A stretch of DNA of 6,614 bases from contig USGS01000079.1 of assembly GCA_900554275.1 (NCBI GenBank), positions 1 to 6,614 on the forward strand. The letters are read 5' to 3'. The notes beneath the pieces are model-generated. The model did no database searches and was not told the origin of the DNA. It saw nothing but the letters and a program-made list of their open reading frames with translations. Below are positions 1 through 5,088 of the stretch, in pieces. The translations under genes and the position numbers were made by a program. The stretch is from an uncultured Eubacteriales bacterium (lineage in GTDB: Bacteria > Bacillota > Clostridia > Oscillospirales > Oscillospiraceae). Within the stretch, counting starts at the first letter, position 1. Every line of letters starts with the position of its first letter.

Positions 1-1
1 G

Positions 2-856
2 TGCCTGCGCCTTGCCGGCGAGGACTGGTTCTTCGCCGTCAACCATGCGCTGACCACCATGGCCACCGGTGGCTTCTCCACCGGGGATATGTCCTTCGCC
101 GGACAGAGCACCGTTGTGATGTGGATCATCACCGTGTTCTCCTTCCTGGCGGGCGTGAACTTCTCGCTGATGTTTCTGGCGGTACGGGGCAAGCTGAAAG
201 CGGCCCTGCGCAGCGAGGAGCTGCGGGTGTACGTGGGGGTGGTGGTGTGTACCACGCTGCTGCTGTGCCTCAACCTGTATGTGCAGGCGGACGTGCCCTT
301 CGGCCAGTCTGTCACCGATGCGGCATTCCAGACCGTGACCATCATCAGCACCACGGGCTATGCCACGGTGGACTTCGCCCTGTGGCCCACGTTCTGCCGG
401 ATGGCGCTGGTGATGCTGATGTTCACCGGCGCGTGCGCCGGCTCGACCTCCGGCGGCATCAAGCTCTCCCGGGTCATAATCCTGTGCAAGAGCCTGAAGC
501 GTGAGCTGAAGCGGCTGGCCCATCCCAACCACGTCAGCGTGGTGAAGATGGACGGGCAGGCCGTGGAGGAACGGGTGGTGTCCGCCGCCGGCGCGTTCAT
601 GGCGGCGTATATGCTGGTGCTGCTGGCGGGCGCGCTGATCGTCAGCTGGGATAACTTCGGATTTCAGGAGTCCTTCGCCGCGTCTCTGACGTGCATCAGC
701 AACGTCGGGCCGGGACTGGGATTGTTAGGGCCGATGGAGAACTTTGCCATCCTGTCGCCGCTGAGTAAGGTCACGCTGTCGTTAGAGATGCTCATGGGCC
801 GACTGGAGCTGATGCCCATGGTGGCGCTGCTGCTGCGGAGCACCTGGCGGGATTAA
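2..856 (+). CDS. trkH: TrkH-family potassium uptake protein, C-terminal part (5' end outside window)
   Basis: This is the membrane, ion-conducting subunit of a Trk/Ktr-type potassium uptake system, which works with a cytoplasmic NAD/nucleotide-binding TrkA/KtrA protein; no trkA is visible here. The reading frame is open from the first full codon at base 2 and encodes 284 residues up to TAA at 854-856. Three of the four pore-loop filters of the family can be read: TTMATGGFSTGD (about residues 18-29 of the fragment), STTGYATVDF (about 117-126) and SNVGPGLGLLG near residues 233-243. The glycine-rich stretch CAGSTSGGIKLSR (about 144-156) matches the intramembrane gating loop in the third repeat. 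Several hydrophobic membrane segments separate these motifs. The protein ends normally at RLELMPMVALL, typical of TrkH C termini, so only the N-terminal part is missing because of the window edge. TrkH versus KtrB cannot be settled from this part. Confidence 0.93.
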   Translation, partial: CLRLAGEDWFFAVNHALTTMATGGFSTGDMSFAGQSTVVMWIITVFSFLAGVNFSLMFLAVRGKLKAALRSEELRVYVGVVVCTTLLLCLNLYVQADVPFGQSVTDAAFQTVTIISTTGYATVDFALWPTFCRMALVMLMFTGACAGSTSGGIKLSRVIILCKSLKRELKRLAHPNHVSVVKMDGQAVEERVVSAAGAFMAAYMLVLLAGALIVSWDNFGFQESFAASLTCISNVGPGLGLLGPMENFAILSPLSKVTLSLEMLMGRLELMPMVALLLRSTWRD

Positions 857-857
857 G

Positions 858-1017
858 GGCAACACCGCACAATGAAAACTGCGGCGCTTTGCGGAAATTT
901 TGTGTCCTGACTTTGTTGCGATTTCTTGCAATACGACAAGTATTGCTGCGAAACCGCGCCTCGTCAGTACGCAAAATTTGCTCGCAAATCGCTCTTGTTC
1001 CATTATGCGGTGTTACC
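858..1017. repeat. 160-bp near-symmetrical palindromic element (MITE-like or structured repeat)
   Basis: The whole stretch is one imperfect palindrome centred at about base 937. The outer arms 858-876 and 999-1017 match 16 of 19 in inverted orientation (core AACACCGCA). The inner arms 895-911 and 963-979 match 15 of 17. The apex is a perfect 7-bp stem GCAATAC/GTATTGC (928-934 and 940-946) around the loop GACAA. All three pairs share the same centre, so this is a designed-looking long hairpin and not three chance repeats. It begins one base after the trkH stop codon. No open frame in it looks like a protein and no clear target-site duplication is visible. It could be a small non-autonomous mobile element, a REP/BIME-like repeat, or a structured RNA at the trkH 3' end. 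Confidence 0.75.
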
Positions 1018-1030
1018 TGAGAAAAATTGC

Positions 1031-1066
1031 CAAAGCGGTCCGTTGCATTTGCAACAGACCGCTTTG
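1031..1066. terminator. Strong hairpin between the two repeat elements, terminator-like
   Basis: CAAAGCGGTC (1031-1040) pairs with GACCGCTTTG (1057-1066), and GTTGC (1042-1046) pairs with GCAAC (1051-1055) around an ATTT loop. Only one C/A mismatch interrupts a 15-bp stem. On the plus strand no T-run follows, so as an intrinsic terminator for trkH it is incomplete. On the minus strand a run of five T lies four bases past the stem (1022-1026), so the better terminator orientation is minus, although no minus-strand gene is visible directly upstream of it. Its role as a terminator is inferred. Confidence 0.45.
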
Positions 1067-1082
1067 CGTCATCGGCGTATTA

Positions 1083-1359
1083 TACCATCGGTTGACAAGG
1101 GCAAACACGGTTTTGACGGGCAGAAATGCGCCCATACTGCGTCAAGCCCCTTGGCAATACGGCAAGTATTACCTGCGGGTCTTTTCTTGTCTGGACACAT
1201 TTCTGCTCCGACAAAACTGCTCGCACCTGCCAGCGATGTATTTTCGAGTGATTTTTGGCTTTTGAGACGCAGCTGGGCTGACGCCCAGTAAGGCGAAAAG
1301 GGCAAAAAGCGCCGGAAAGACACGCTGTCAGGCGTGTTTGTCCTTGTCAATCGATGGTA
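1083..1359. repeat. ~277-bp element with 27-base terminal inverted repeats and two internal palindromes
   Basis: Bases 1083-1109 and 1333-1359 are inverted repeats matching 25 of 27; both begin TACCATCG and contain TTGACAAGG. Inside is a palindrome centred at 1163: GTTTTG/CAAAAC (1110-1115, 1212-1217), GCAGAAATG/CATTTCTGC (1120-1128, 1198-1206, perfect) and AATAC/GTATT (1156-1160, 1166-1170). Its outer arm at 1211-1240 is a degenerate further copy of the terminal repeat. A second palindrome is centred at about 1280: CTGGGC/GCCCAG (1273-1278, 1283-1288), TTTTTG/CAAAAA (1252-1257, 1303-1308) and 7 of 9 matches between 1238-1246 and 1313-1321. The apex with loop GGCAA resembles that of the 858-1017 element. 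No coding capacity was recognised. A MITE-like or composite repeat is the best guess. Confidence 0.72.
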
Positions 1360-1378
1360 ACATCGTACACAAGATGCG

Positions 1379-1385
1379 AAAGGGG
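1379..1385 (+). promoter_or_regulatory. Ribosome binding site that decides the ferredoxin-gene start
   Basis: AAAGGGG lies 8 bases before the ATG at 1394 but only 2 bases before the in-frame TTG at 1388. The spacing favours the ATG, giving a 228-residue protein beginning MIRKIIHIDEEKC. No convincing sigma-A promoter was found just upstream; transcription may start inside or before the repeat region. Confidence 0.7.
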
Positions 1386-1393
1386 ATTTGACC

Positions 1394-2080
1394 ATGATCC
1401 GCAAGATCATCCATATCGACGAGGAGAAGTGTAACGGCTGCGGCGCGTGCGTCCACGCCTGTCACGAGGGCGCGATAGACCTGGTGAACGGCAAGGCGAA
1501 GCTCATGCGGGAGCATTACTGCGATGGGCTGGGCGACTGTCTGCCCGCCTGTCCCACCGGGGCGATCACCTTTGAGGAGCGGGAAGCGCCGGCCTATGAC
1601 GAGGCGGCGGTGAAGGCGTCTCAGGCGGCGAAAAAGGCGGCACACAGCGGCGGCTGCCCCGGCAGCCGCATCCGCATGATGGCGGAGCGCAGGCCGGAGA
1701 CGGCGGTGCAGGGCGTGCCGGGCCAGCTGACCAACTGGCCGGTGCAGCTCAAGTTAGCGCCGGTGAACGCGCCCTATTTTGATGGCTGCCACCTGCTGGT
1801 GGCGGCGGACTGCGCGGCGTATACCTACGGCGACTTCCACGGCAGATTCCTGGCGGGGCGGAAGCTGCTTATCGGCTGTCCTAAGCTGGACGGCGTGGAC
1901 TACACGGAGAAGCTGACGGCGGTGCTGGAAAGCAACGACATCCGTTCCGTCACGCTGCTGCGGATGGAGGTGCCCTGCTGCGGCGGGCTGGAGTACGCCG
2001 TCAGAGAGGCGCTGGCGCGCAGCGGGAAGGACATCCCCCTGACGGTGCAGGTAGTGAACATCGACGGAACGCTGGCGTGA
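1394..2080 (+). CDS. Two-cluster 4Fe-4S ferredoxin-domain protein with conserved C-terminal domain
   Basis: This is a cytoplasmic iron-sulfur protein of a type common in strict anaerobes; its electron partners are not shown here. The N-terminal 60 residues form a bacterial-ferredoxin fold. The first motif is complete, C13-x2-C16-x2-C19-x3-C23 (CNGCGACVHAC). The second, C43-x5-C49-x3-C53-P (CDGLGDCLPACP), has Leu46 where the second cysteine of the usual CxxCxxC should be, so the second cluster may be [3Fe-4S] or have a non-cysteine ligand. An Ala/Lys-rich linker follows, then GGCPGSR (Cys88). The C-terminal half carries further cysteines at 132, 140, 162 (GCPK) and 195-196 (EVPCCGGL), possibly another metal site. 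I recognise the family as an uncharacterised 4Fe-4S binding protein and cannot give a specific reaction. It stands alone, after the repeat region, and ends in a strong terminator. Confidence 0.88.
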   Translation: MIRKIIHIDEEKCNGCGACVHACHEGAIDLVNGKAKLMREHYCDGLGDCLPACPTGAITFEEREAPAYDEAAVKASQAAKKAAHSGGCPGSRIRMMAERRPETAVQGVPGQLTNWPVQLKLAPVNAPYFDGCHLLVAADCAAYTYGDFHGRFLAGRKLLIGCPKLDGVDYTEKLTAVLESNDIRSVTLLRMEVPCCGGLEYAVREALARSGKDIPLTVQVVNIDGTLA

Positions 2081-2097
2081 TATAAGATATAAAGAGA

Positions 2098-2126
2098 GGA
2101 AGCGCCCCGGAGGGGCGCTTCCTTTT
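2098..2126. terminator. Bidirectional intrinsic terminator between convergent genes
   Basis: A perfect 11-bp stem GGAAGCGCCCC (2098-2108) / GGGGCGCTTCC (2112-2122) with a GGA loop is followed by TTTT (2123-2126) on the plus strand. On the minus strand the flanking AAAGAGA (2091-2097) gives a T-rich tail. It lies 17 bases after the stop of the ferredoxin-domain gene and 16 bases from the stop of the anti-sigma gene on the other strand, so it probably ends both transcripts. Confidence 0.9.
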
Positions 2127-2142
2127 GCGCTTGTGCGGCCGG

Positions 2143-3249
2143 TCAGGGCAGGTAGGTCAGCTGCACGGGGATGTGCTGCTCGGCGGTGAAGTCGAACCAG
2201 CGGCCGTCGAAGGACACGGAGGTAACGGTGTCCACATCCACCATGCGGTTGAAGATGTATACCGCGTGAGCGAAGGGGGCGGTCTCGCCGTCGCCGTAGA
2301 TATAGCCCAGCACCCAGTTCATCAGGTTCTGGTTCTCGCTGGTCACCACATAGGAGGTGCCGTCGGCATAGTGCAGCGTCAGCTCCTGCGCGGTCAGCTC
2401 CCGGTCAGGGGAGGCGTTGCCCATGGTGATGCCCACGGCGGAGATGCGGGCCACCTCGCCATCGGCGGCGGTCAGCGTCCGGACAGGGGCGTAGGTGCGG
2501 GGCTGGATGGCCACGGCGTAGGGCTCCCGGCCCTCACCGCCGCCGTCGTAAACGGTAAAGTAGAAGTTGTCGCCCTTCTGATACGTCTCACCGGCGGCAA
2601 AGTAGGCCACCACATCCAGATGGGTGGCGGTGCTGGTGGTCTTATCTACATGGAGCTTCACATTGACCATGCCGCCCTGCTGGAAATCCGGGGAGCGCAG
2701 ATACATACTGGGCTGCAAAGGCAGGCTGTACACCTCGCCGTAGCCTGCATCCTCGTAGGATACGCCTTCGGGATCGTCCACGGTGTAGGTCAGGATGCCG
2801 CAGCCGCTCTCGTCGACAAGGAACGTCTCCAGCGTGATAGTGGTGCTGCCTACGGTGAGCTCGGCATCCAGCTTGGACAGGTAATTGCCCACCAGACGCT
2901 GCACGGTATCCCGGTCACCGGGGATGCGCTCCATGTCCGGCAGAGTGATGAGCTCACCGGAGTTGCCCTCTACCGTGGGGGTGGAGGCGTCCATATCGTC
3001 GGTAAAGGCGTGATAGGTGGTATCGTCCACCTTGTCGGCAGGGGACACGTTGGCCTTGATCAGTGTTACCACACCGGCGGCCGCGGCCACCGTCAGCGTC
3101 AGGGCGGCGGCGATGGCAATCACAGCGCCGCGTCCCAGGATGCGGCGGGTCTTTTTCTCGTTCTGCATAGTCCTTTTGACCTCCAAAATTGTGTCCGGGG
3201 AGGCGTGCAAGGCAGAGAAGGTTTTTTCAAAAAGCTCGTGTTGGGTCAT
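2143..3249 (-). CDS. Single-pass membrane protein, probable anti-sigma factor of the adjacent ECF sigma
   Basis: The 368-residue protein has a short cytoplasmic N-terminal part (residues 1-41) with a motif LHASPDTILEVKRTM (about 14-28), a basic patch KKTRR (32-36), one hydrophobic membrane segment (about 42-64, IAIAAALTLTVAAAAGVV) and a long outside domain of about 300 residues rich in Thr, Asp and beta-type sequence. This layout fits RsiV/RsiX/DUF4179-like anti-sigma proteins of Firmicutes, in which the N-terminal part holds the sigma factor at the membrane. I do not recognise the outside domain or its signal. The start is well fixed: GGAGG (plus-strand complement at 3259-3263) lies 9 bases before the ATG, inside the sigma gene. 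The start overlaps the sigma coding end by 23 bases, which implies translational coupling. It ends just before the shared terminator at 2098-2126. Confidence 0.82.
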   Translation of the reverse strand: MTQHELFEKTFSALHASPDTILEVKRTMQNEKKTRRILGRGAVIAIAAALTLTVAAAAGVVTLIKANVSPADKVDDTTYHAFTDDMDASTPTVEGNSGELITLPDMERIPGDRDTVQRLVGNYLSKLDAELTVGSTTITLETFLVDESGCGILTYTVDDPEGVSYEDAGYGEVYSLPLQPSMYLRSPDFQQGGMVNVKLHVDKTTSTATHLDVVAYFAAGETYQKGDNFYFTVYDGGGEGREPYAVAIQPRTYAPVRTLTAADGEVARISAVGITMGNASPDRELTAQELTLHYADGTSYVVTSENQNLMNWVLGYIYGDGETAPFAHAVYIFNRMVDVDTVTSVSFDGRWFDFTAEQHIPVQLTYLP

Positions 3250-3721
3250 ACTGCGACACCTCCGATAAAATGTTTTTCAGCTTGGCCCTGGCGCGGGAGA
3301 GCCGGGTACGCACCGTTTCCTCCGGTACGTTCAGCAGCGCGGCGATCTCCTTCTGCCGGTAGCCCTCATAGTAGTACAGCAGTACCGGCAGGCGGTAGCG
3401 CCTGTCCAGGGACATCACCGCGTCGAACAGCTCCCGGTGTTGGGACTGCTCGAACACCAGAGTGTTCTCGTAGTCGGCGATGTCCTCCGCCTTGTGCCAG
3501 GGGGCGCGGAGTACGTTTTTGCTGCGATTGACCGTGACGCGGATCAGCCAGTTTTTCAGGTGGGCGTCGCTTTCGAACGCCTTGTCCGTTTTGTAGAGCT
3601 GTATCAGTACGTCCTGGGTCACATCGTCCGCGTCCGAGGGGGAACGCAGGTAACTGTACGCCACGCGGTAGACGGTGTCCATATACCGCTGGGCCAGCGG
3701 GGTGAACTGTTCTTCTGTCAT
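3227..3721 (-). CDS. ECF-type RNA polymerase sigma factor
   Basis: The 164-residue protein has sigma-70 region 2 at about residues 10-72 (YSYLRSPSDADDVTQDV at 22-38, then NWLIRVTVNRSKNVLR at 57-72). Region 4 is at about 98-150, with the helix-turn-helix YRQKEIAALLNVPEETVRTR (121-140) and SRARAKLK. The linker between them is short and there is no region 1 or 3, the hallmark of ECF (group 4) sigma factors. It directs RNA polymerase to a small set of stress promoters. AAAGGAG, 7 bases before the ATG, fixes the start. The anti-sigma gene follows with a 23-base overlap. The exact ECF group and target genes cannot be named; autoregulation is plausible given the upstream promoter-like sequence. Confidence 0.94.
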   Translation of the reverse strand: MTEEQFTPLAQRYMDTVYRVAYSYLRSPSDADDVTQDVLIQLYKTDKAFESDAHLKNWLIRVTVNRSKNVLRAPWHKAEDIADYENTLVFEQSQHRELFDAVMSLDRRYRLPVLLYYYEGYRQKEIAALLNVPEETVRTRLSRARAKLKNILSEVSQYDPTRAF

Positions 3722-3740
3722 AGGGGTTCTCCTTTAGGGG

Positions 3741-3754
3741 TGAAAGGCCTTTCA
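3741..3754. promoter_or_regulatory. Perfect 14-base palindrome in the sigma-gene leader
   Basis: TGAAAGGCCTTTCA is a perfect palindrome lying between the promoter-like sequence and the ribosome site of the sigma gene. It could be an operator or a small RNA hairpin, or a chance palindrome. No family is assigned. Confidence 0.35.
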
Positions 3755-3757
3755 TCT

Positions 3758-3788
3758 ATCATACACCCGGGAGCGGGAAAATGTTTCA
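3758..3788 (-). promoter_or_regulatory. Possible ECF-type autoregulated promoter of the sigma/anti-sigma operon
   Basis: Read on the minus strand, TGAAAC (3788-3783) is followed 19 bases later by TATGAT (3763-3758). TGAAAC matches the -35 element typical of ECF promoters, and ECF genes are often autoregulated. The -10 side reads GTATGAT, near but not equal to the usual CGTA/CGTC type, and the spacing is too long for a good sigma-A promoter. The assignment is inferred. Confidence 0.38.
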
Positions 3789-3796
3789 GAAAAAAG

Positions 3797-3841
3797 AAAA
3801 AAATGACAAGCCGAACCTTTTCAGGTCCGGCCTGTCATTTT
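3797..3841 (-). terminator. Intrinsic terminator of cysK
   Basis: Three stem blocks pair in register: AAATGACA/TGTCATTT (3801-3808, 3833-3840), GCCG/CGGC (3810-3813, 3828-3831) and ACCT/AGGT (3815-3818, 3823-3826), with two single mismatches and a 4-base loop. On the minus strand the stem runs into a long T-rich tract (complement of the A-rich 3790-3803). It lies 36 bases past the cysK stop, and separates cysK from the sigma operon. Confidence 0.92.
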
Positions 3842-3876
3842 AAAGATGGGGAGGAAGAAGAGAAAGGAAAAGCATA

Positions 3877-4809
3877 TCAGTCCGCGAACAGCGGGGTGGA
3901 GAGATAGCGGTCGCCGGTGTCAGGCAGCAGGACAACGATGTTCTTGCCCGCGTTCTCCGGGCGCTTGGCCAGCTCCATGGCCGCCCACACGGCCGCACCG
4001 GAGGAGATGCCTACCAGCACGCCCTCGCGCGTGCCGACCTCCTTGCCCACGGCAAAGGCGTCGTCGTTGTCCACGGGGATGATCTCATCGTAAATATGGG
4101 TGTCCAGCACGTCGGGGACAAAGCCCGCGCCGATGCCCTGGATCTTGTGAGAGCCGGCCACACCGGTGGACAGCACAGCGGAGGTCTTGGGCTCGACAGC
4201 CACCACCTTCACATCGGACTTCTGCTCCTTCAGGAACTTGCCCGTGCCGGTGATGGTGCCGCCAGTGCCCACGCCGGCCACAAAGATGTCCACCTGACCG
4301 TCGGTGTCGGCCCAGATCTCCGGGCCGGTGGTCTCGTAGTGGGCCTTGGGGTTGGCGGGGTTGACGAACTGCCCGGCCACGAAGCTGCCCGGAATTTCCT
4401 TGGCCAGCTCGTCGGCCTTGGCGATGGCACCCTTCATGCCCTTGGCACCCTCGGTGAGCACCAGCTCCGCGCCGTAGGCCTTCATCAGCTGACGGCGCTC
4501 CATGGACATGGTCTCGGGCATAACGATGATGATGCGGTAGCCCCGGGCGGCGGCCACGGAGGCCAGGCCGATGCCGGTGTTGCCGGAGGTGGGCTCGATG
4601 ATGACAGAGCCGGGCTTCAGCAGACCCTTGGCCTCGGCGTCGTCCACCATGGCCTTGGCGATACGGTCCTTTACGCTGCCGGCGGGGTTGAAGTATTCCA
4701 GCTTGGCCAGGATATTAGCCTTCAGGCCGTGGGCCTTTTCGATGTGGGTCAGCTCCAGCAGGGGGGTGTGGCCGACCAGCTGATCGGCGGAAGTATAGAT
4801 AGCAGACAT
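3877..4809 (-). CDS. cysK: Cysteine synthase A (O-acetylserine sulfhydrylase)
   Basis: This cytoplasmic PLP enzyme makes L-cysteine and acetate from O-acetyl-L-serine and sulfide, the last step of cysteine synthesis. The 310 residues match the usual CysK length. The PLP lysine is Lys47 in NPAGSVKDR (41-49). The substrate loop is EPTSGNTGIGL (72-82), the PLP phosphate loop is GVGTGGTITG (179-188), and the pyridine-nitrogen serine lies in GISSGAA near the C terminus. AAAGGAG, 8 bases before the ATG, supports the start. The gene appears monocistronic: its own promoter (4969-4997) lies upstream and a strong terminator downstream. No cysE is in the window. CysK and CysM/cystathionine-synthase-like relatives are close, but the motif set and length fit CysK best. 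Confidence 0.96.
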   Translation of the reverse strand: MSAIYTSADQLVGHTPLLELTHIEKAHGLKANILAKLEYFNPAGSVKDRIAKAMVDDAEAKGLLKPGSVIIEPTSGNTGIGLASVAAARGYRIIIVMPETMSMERRQLMKAYGAELVLTEGAKGMKGAIAKADELAKEIPGSFVAGQFVNPANPKAHYETTGPEIWADTDGQVDIFVAGVGTGGTITGTGKFLKEQKSDVKVVAVEPKTSAVLSTGVAGSHKIQGIGAGFVPDVLDTHIYDEIIPVDNDDAFAVGKEVGTREGVLVGISSGAAVWAAMELAKRPENAGKNIVVLLPDTGDRYLSTPLFAD

Positions 4810-4873
4810 GATGTTTTCTCCTTTATAGCTTTTGATAGGGTATAGTGTATGGTTGTGGGTCGAAAAAAGAGGG

Positions 4874-4915
4874 TCAACATCGGCCTGTCAGGGAAAACAG
4901 GTGCAGGGCGTTCAT
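4874..4915 (-). CDS. Possible 13-codon cysK leader peptide ending in Cys-stop
   Basis: Within the cysK leader a short frame reads MNALHLFSLTGRC, with the cysteine codon TGT directly before the TGA stop. GAGG lies 8 bases before its ATG, a good ribosome-site distance. It is followed by a run of six T (minus strand, 4862-4867). A frame ending in Cys before a cysteine-biosynthesis gene suggests that ribosome behaviour at the Cys codon or stop could sense cysteine. A short stem CCTGT/ACAGG (4896-4900, 4883-4887, within the frame) is visible, but no complete terminator/antiterminator pair was found. Chance occurrence is possible for so short a frame. Confidence 0.4.
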   Translation of the reverse strand: MNALHLFSLTGRC

Positions 4916-4939
4916 ATCCTTCGCCTCGTTTCTGAGATT

Positions 4940-4972
4940 TAACACCACCAATTCGGTAGGTTGGTGTAGTTA
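4940..4972. promoter_or_regulatory. Operator-like inverted repeat over the cysK -10 and start site
   Basis: TAACACCACCAA (4940-4951) and TTGGTGTAGTTA (4961-4972) are inverted repeats matching 10 of 12, with a 9-base centre. The right arm overlaps the -10 hexamer of the cysK promoter, the position expected for a repressor site. Rrf2-family regulators such as CymR control cysteine genes in Firmicutes, so a CymR-like protein is a reasonable guess, but the site does not clearly match a consensus I can recall. The repeat could also form a hairpin at the 5' end of the leader RNA. Confidence 0.5.
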
Positions 4973-4997
4973 TAGCACGGGAGGGCGGAATTGTCAA
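4969..4997 (-). promoter_or_regulatory. Sigma-A promoter of cysK
   Basis: On the minus strand the -35 TTGACA (4997-4992, consensus) is followed by a 17-base spacer and the -10 TATAAC (4974-4969). The start should fall near 4962, giving a leader of about 150 bases before the cysK ATG, long enough for leader-based control. Confidence 0.85.
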
Positions 4998-4999
4998 GG

Positions 5000-5020
5000 G
5001 GGAATTTCAAAAAAATTCCC
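5000..5020. promoter_or_regulatory. Perfect inverted repeat between the two divergent promoters
   Basis: GGGAATTT (5000-5007) and AAATTCCC (5013-5020) form a perfect 8-bp inverted repeat with a 5-base spacer. It lies exactly between the -35 elements of the cysK promoter (minus) and the response-regulator promoter (plus). It may be a binding site for a regulator of one or both, for example the response regulator itself, but this is inferred from position only. Confidence 0.42.
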
Positions 5021-5024
5021 AGGG

Positions 5025-5053
5025 TTGCGGCAGGGCCGGCAGAATGGTATAGT
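5025..5053 (+). promoter_or_regulatory. Promoter of the response regulator / kinase operon
   Basis: TTGCGG (5025-5030), a 17-base spacer and TATAGT (5048-5053) form a sigma-A-type promoter, helped by an extended -10 (TGG just before TATAGT). The expected start near 5060 leaves a leader of roughly 30 bases with GAGGGAGG (5074-5081) 7 bases before the ATG at 5089. Confidence 0.68.
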
Positions 5054-5088
5054 AAAGGACAAAGGGAAAGAAAGAGGGAGGCACACGT

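Noticed and set aside
1..504. 167-codon frame starting GTG at base 1
   Set aside because: It is out of frame with the TrkH filter motifs and has an Arg/His/Gly-rich composition of a shadow frame.
1083..1366. CRISPR-like array
   Set aside because: Repeats are inverted and few, with no regular direct repeats and spacers.
1344..1372. Promoter for the ferredoxin gene (TTGTCA at 1344-1349)
   Set aside because: The hexamer 17 bases downstream is ACACAA, which is not a plausible -10, and the TTGTCA is part of the terminal repeat.
857..1393. A riboswitch or tRNA in the large intergenic region
   Set aside because: Base pairing is dominated by simple long palindromes; no T-loop, CCA end, or conserved riboswitch core was seen.
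900..1410. Several 100-120-codon open frames in both directions across the intergenic region
   Set aside because: They run through the palindromic repeats, so their sequence is dictated by the inverted arms; none has a good ribosome site or a protein-like composition.
2125..3531. Very long open frame (468 codons) on the plus strand
   Set aside because: It runs antisense to the sigma/anti-sigma genes, is rich in Gly/His/Val repeats typical of reverse frames of GC-rich genes, and shows no domain; the minus-strand genes have clear domains and ribosome sites.
4096..4845. 249-codon open frame on the plus strand
   Set aside because: It is the antisense frame of cysK, with His/Gly/Leu-rich low-complexity sequence and no recognisable motif.
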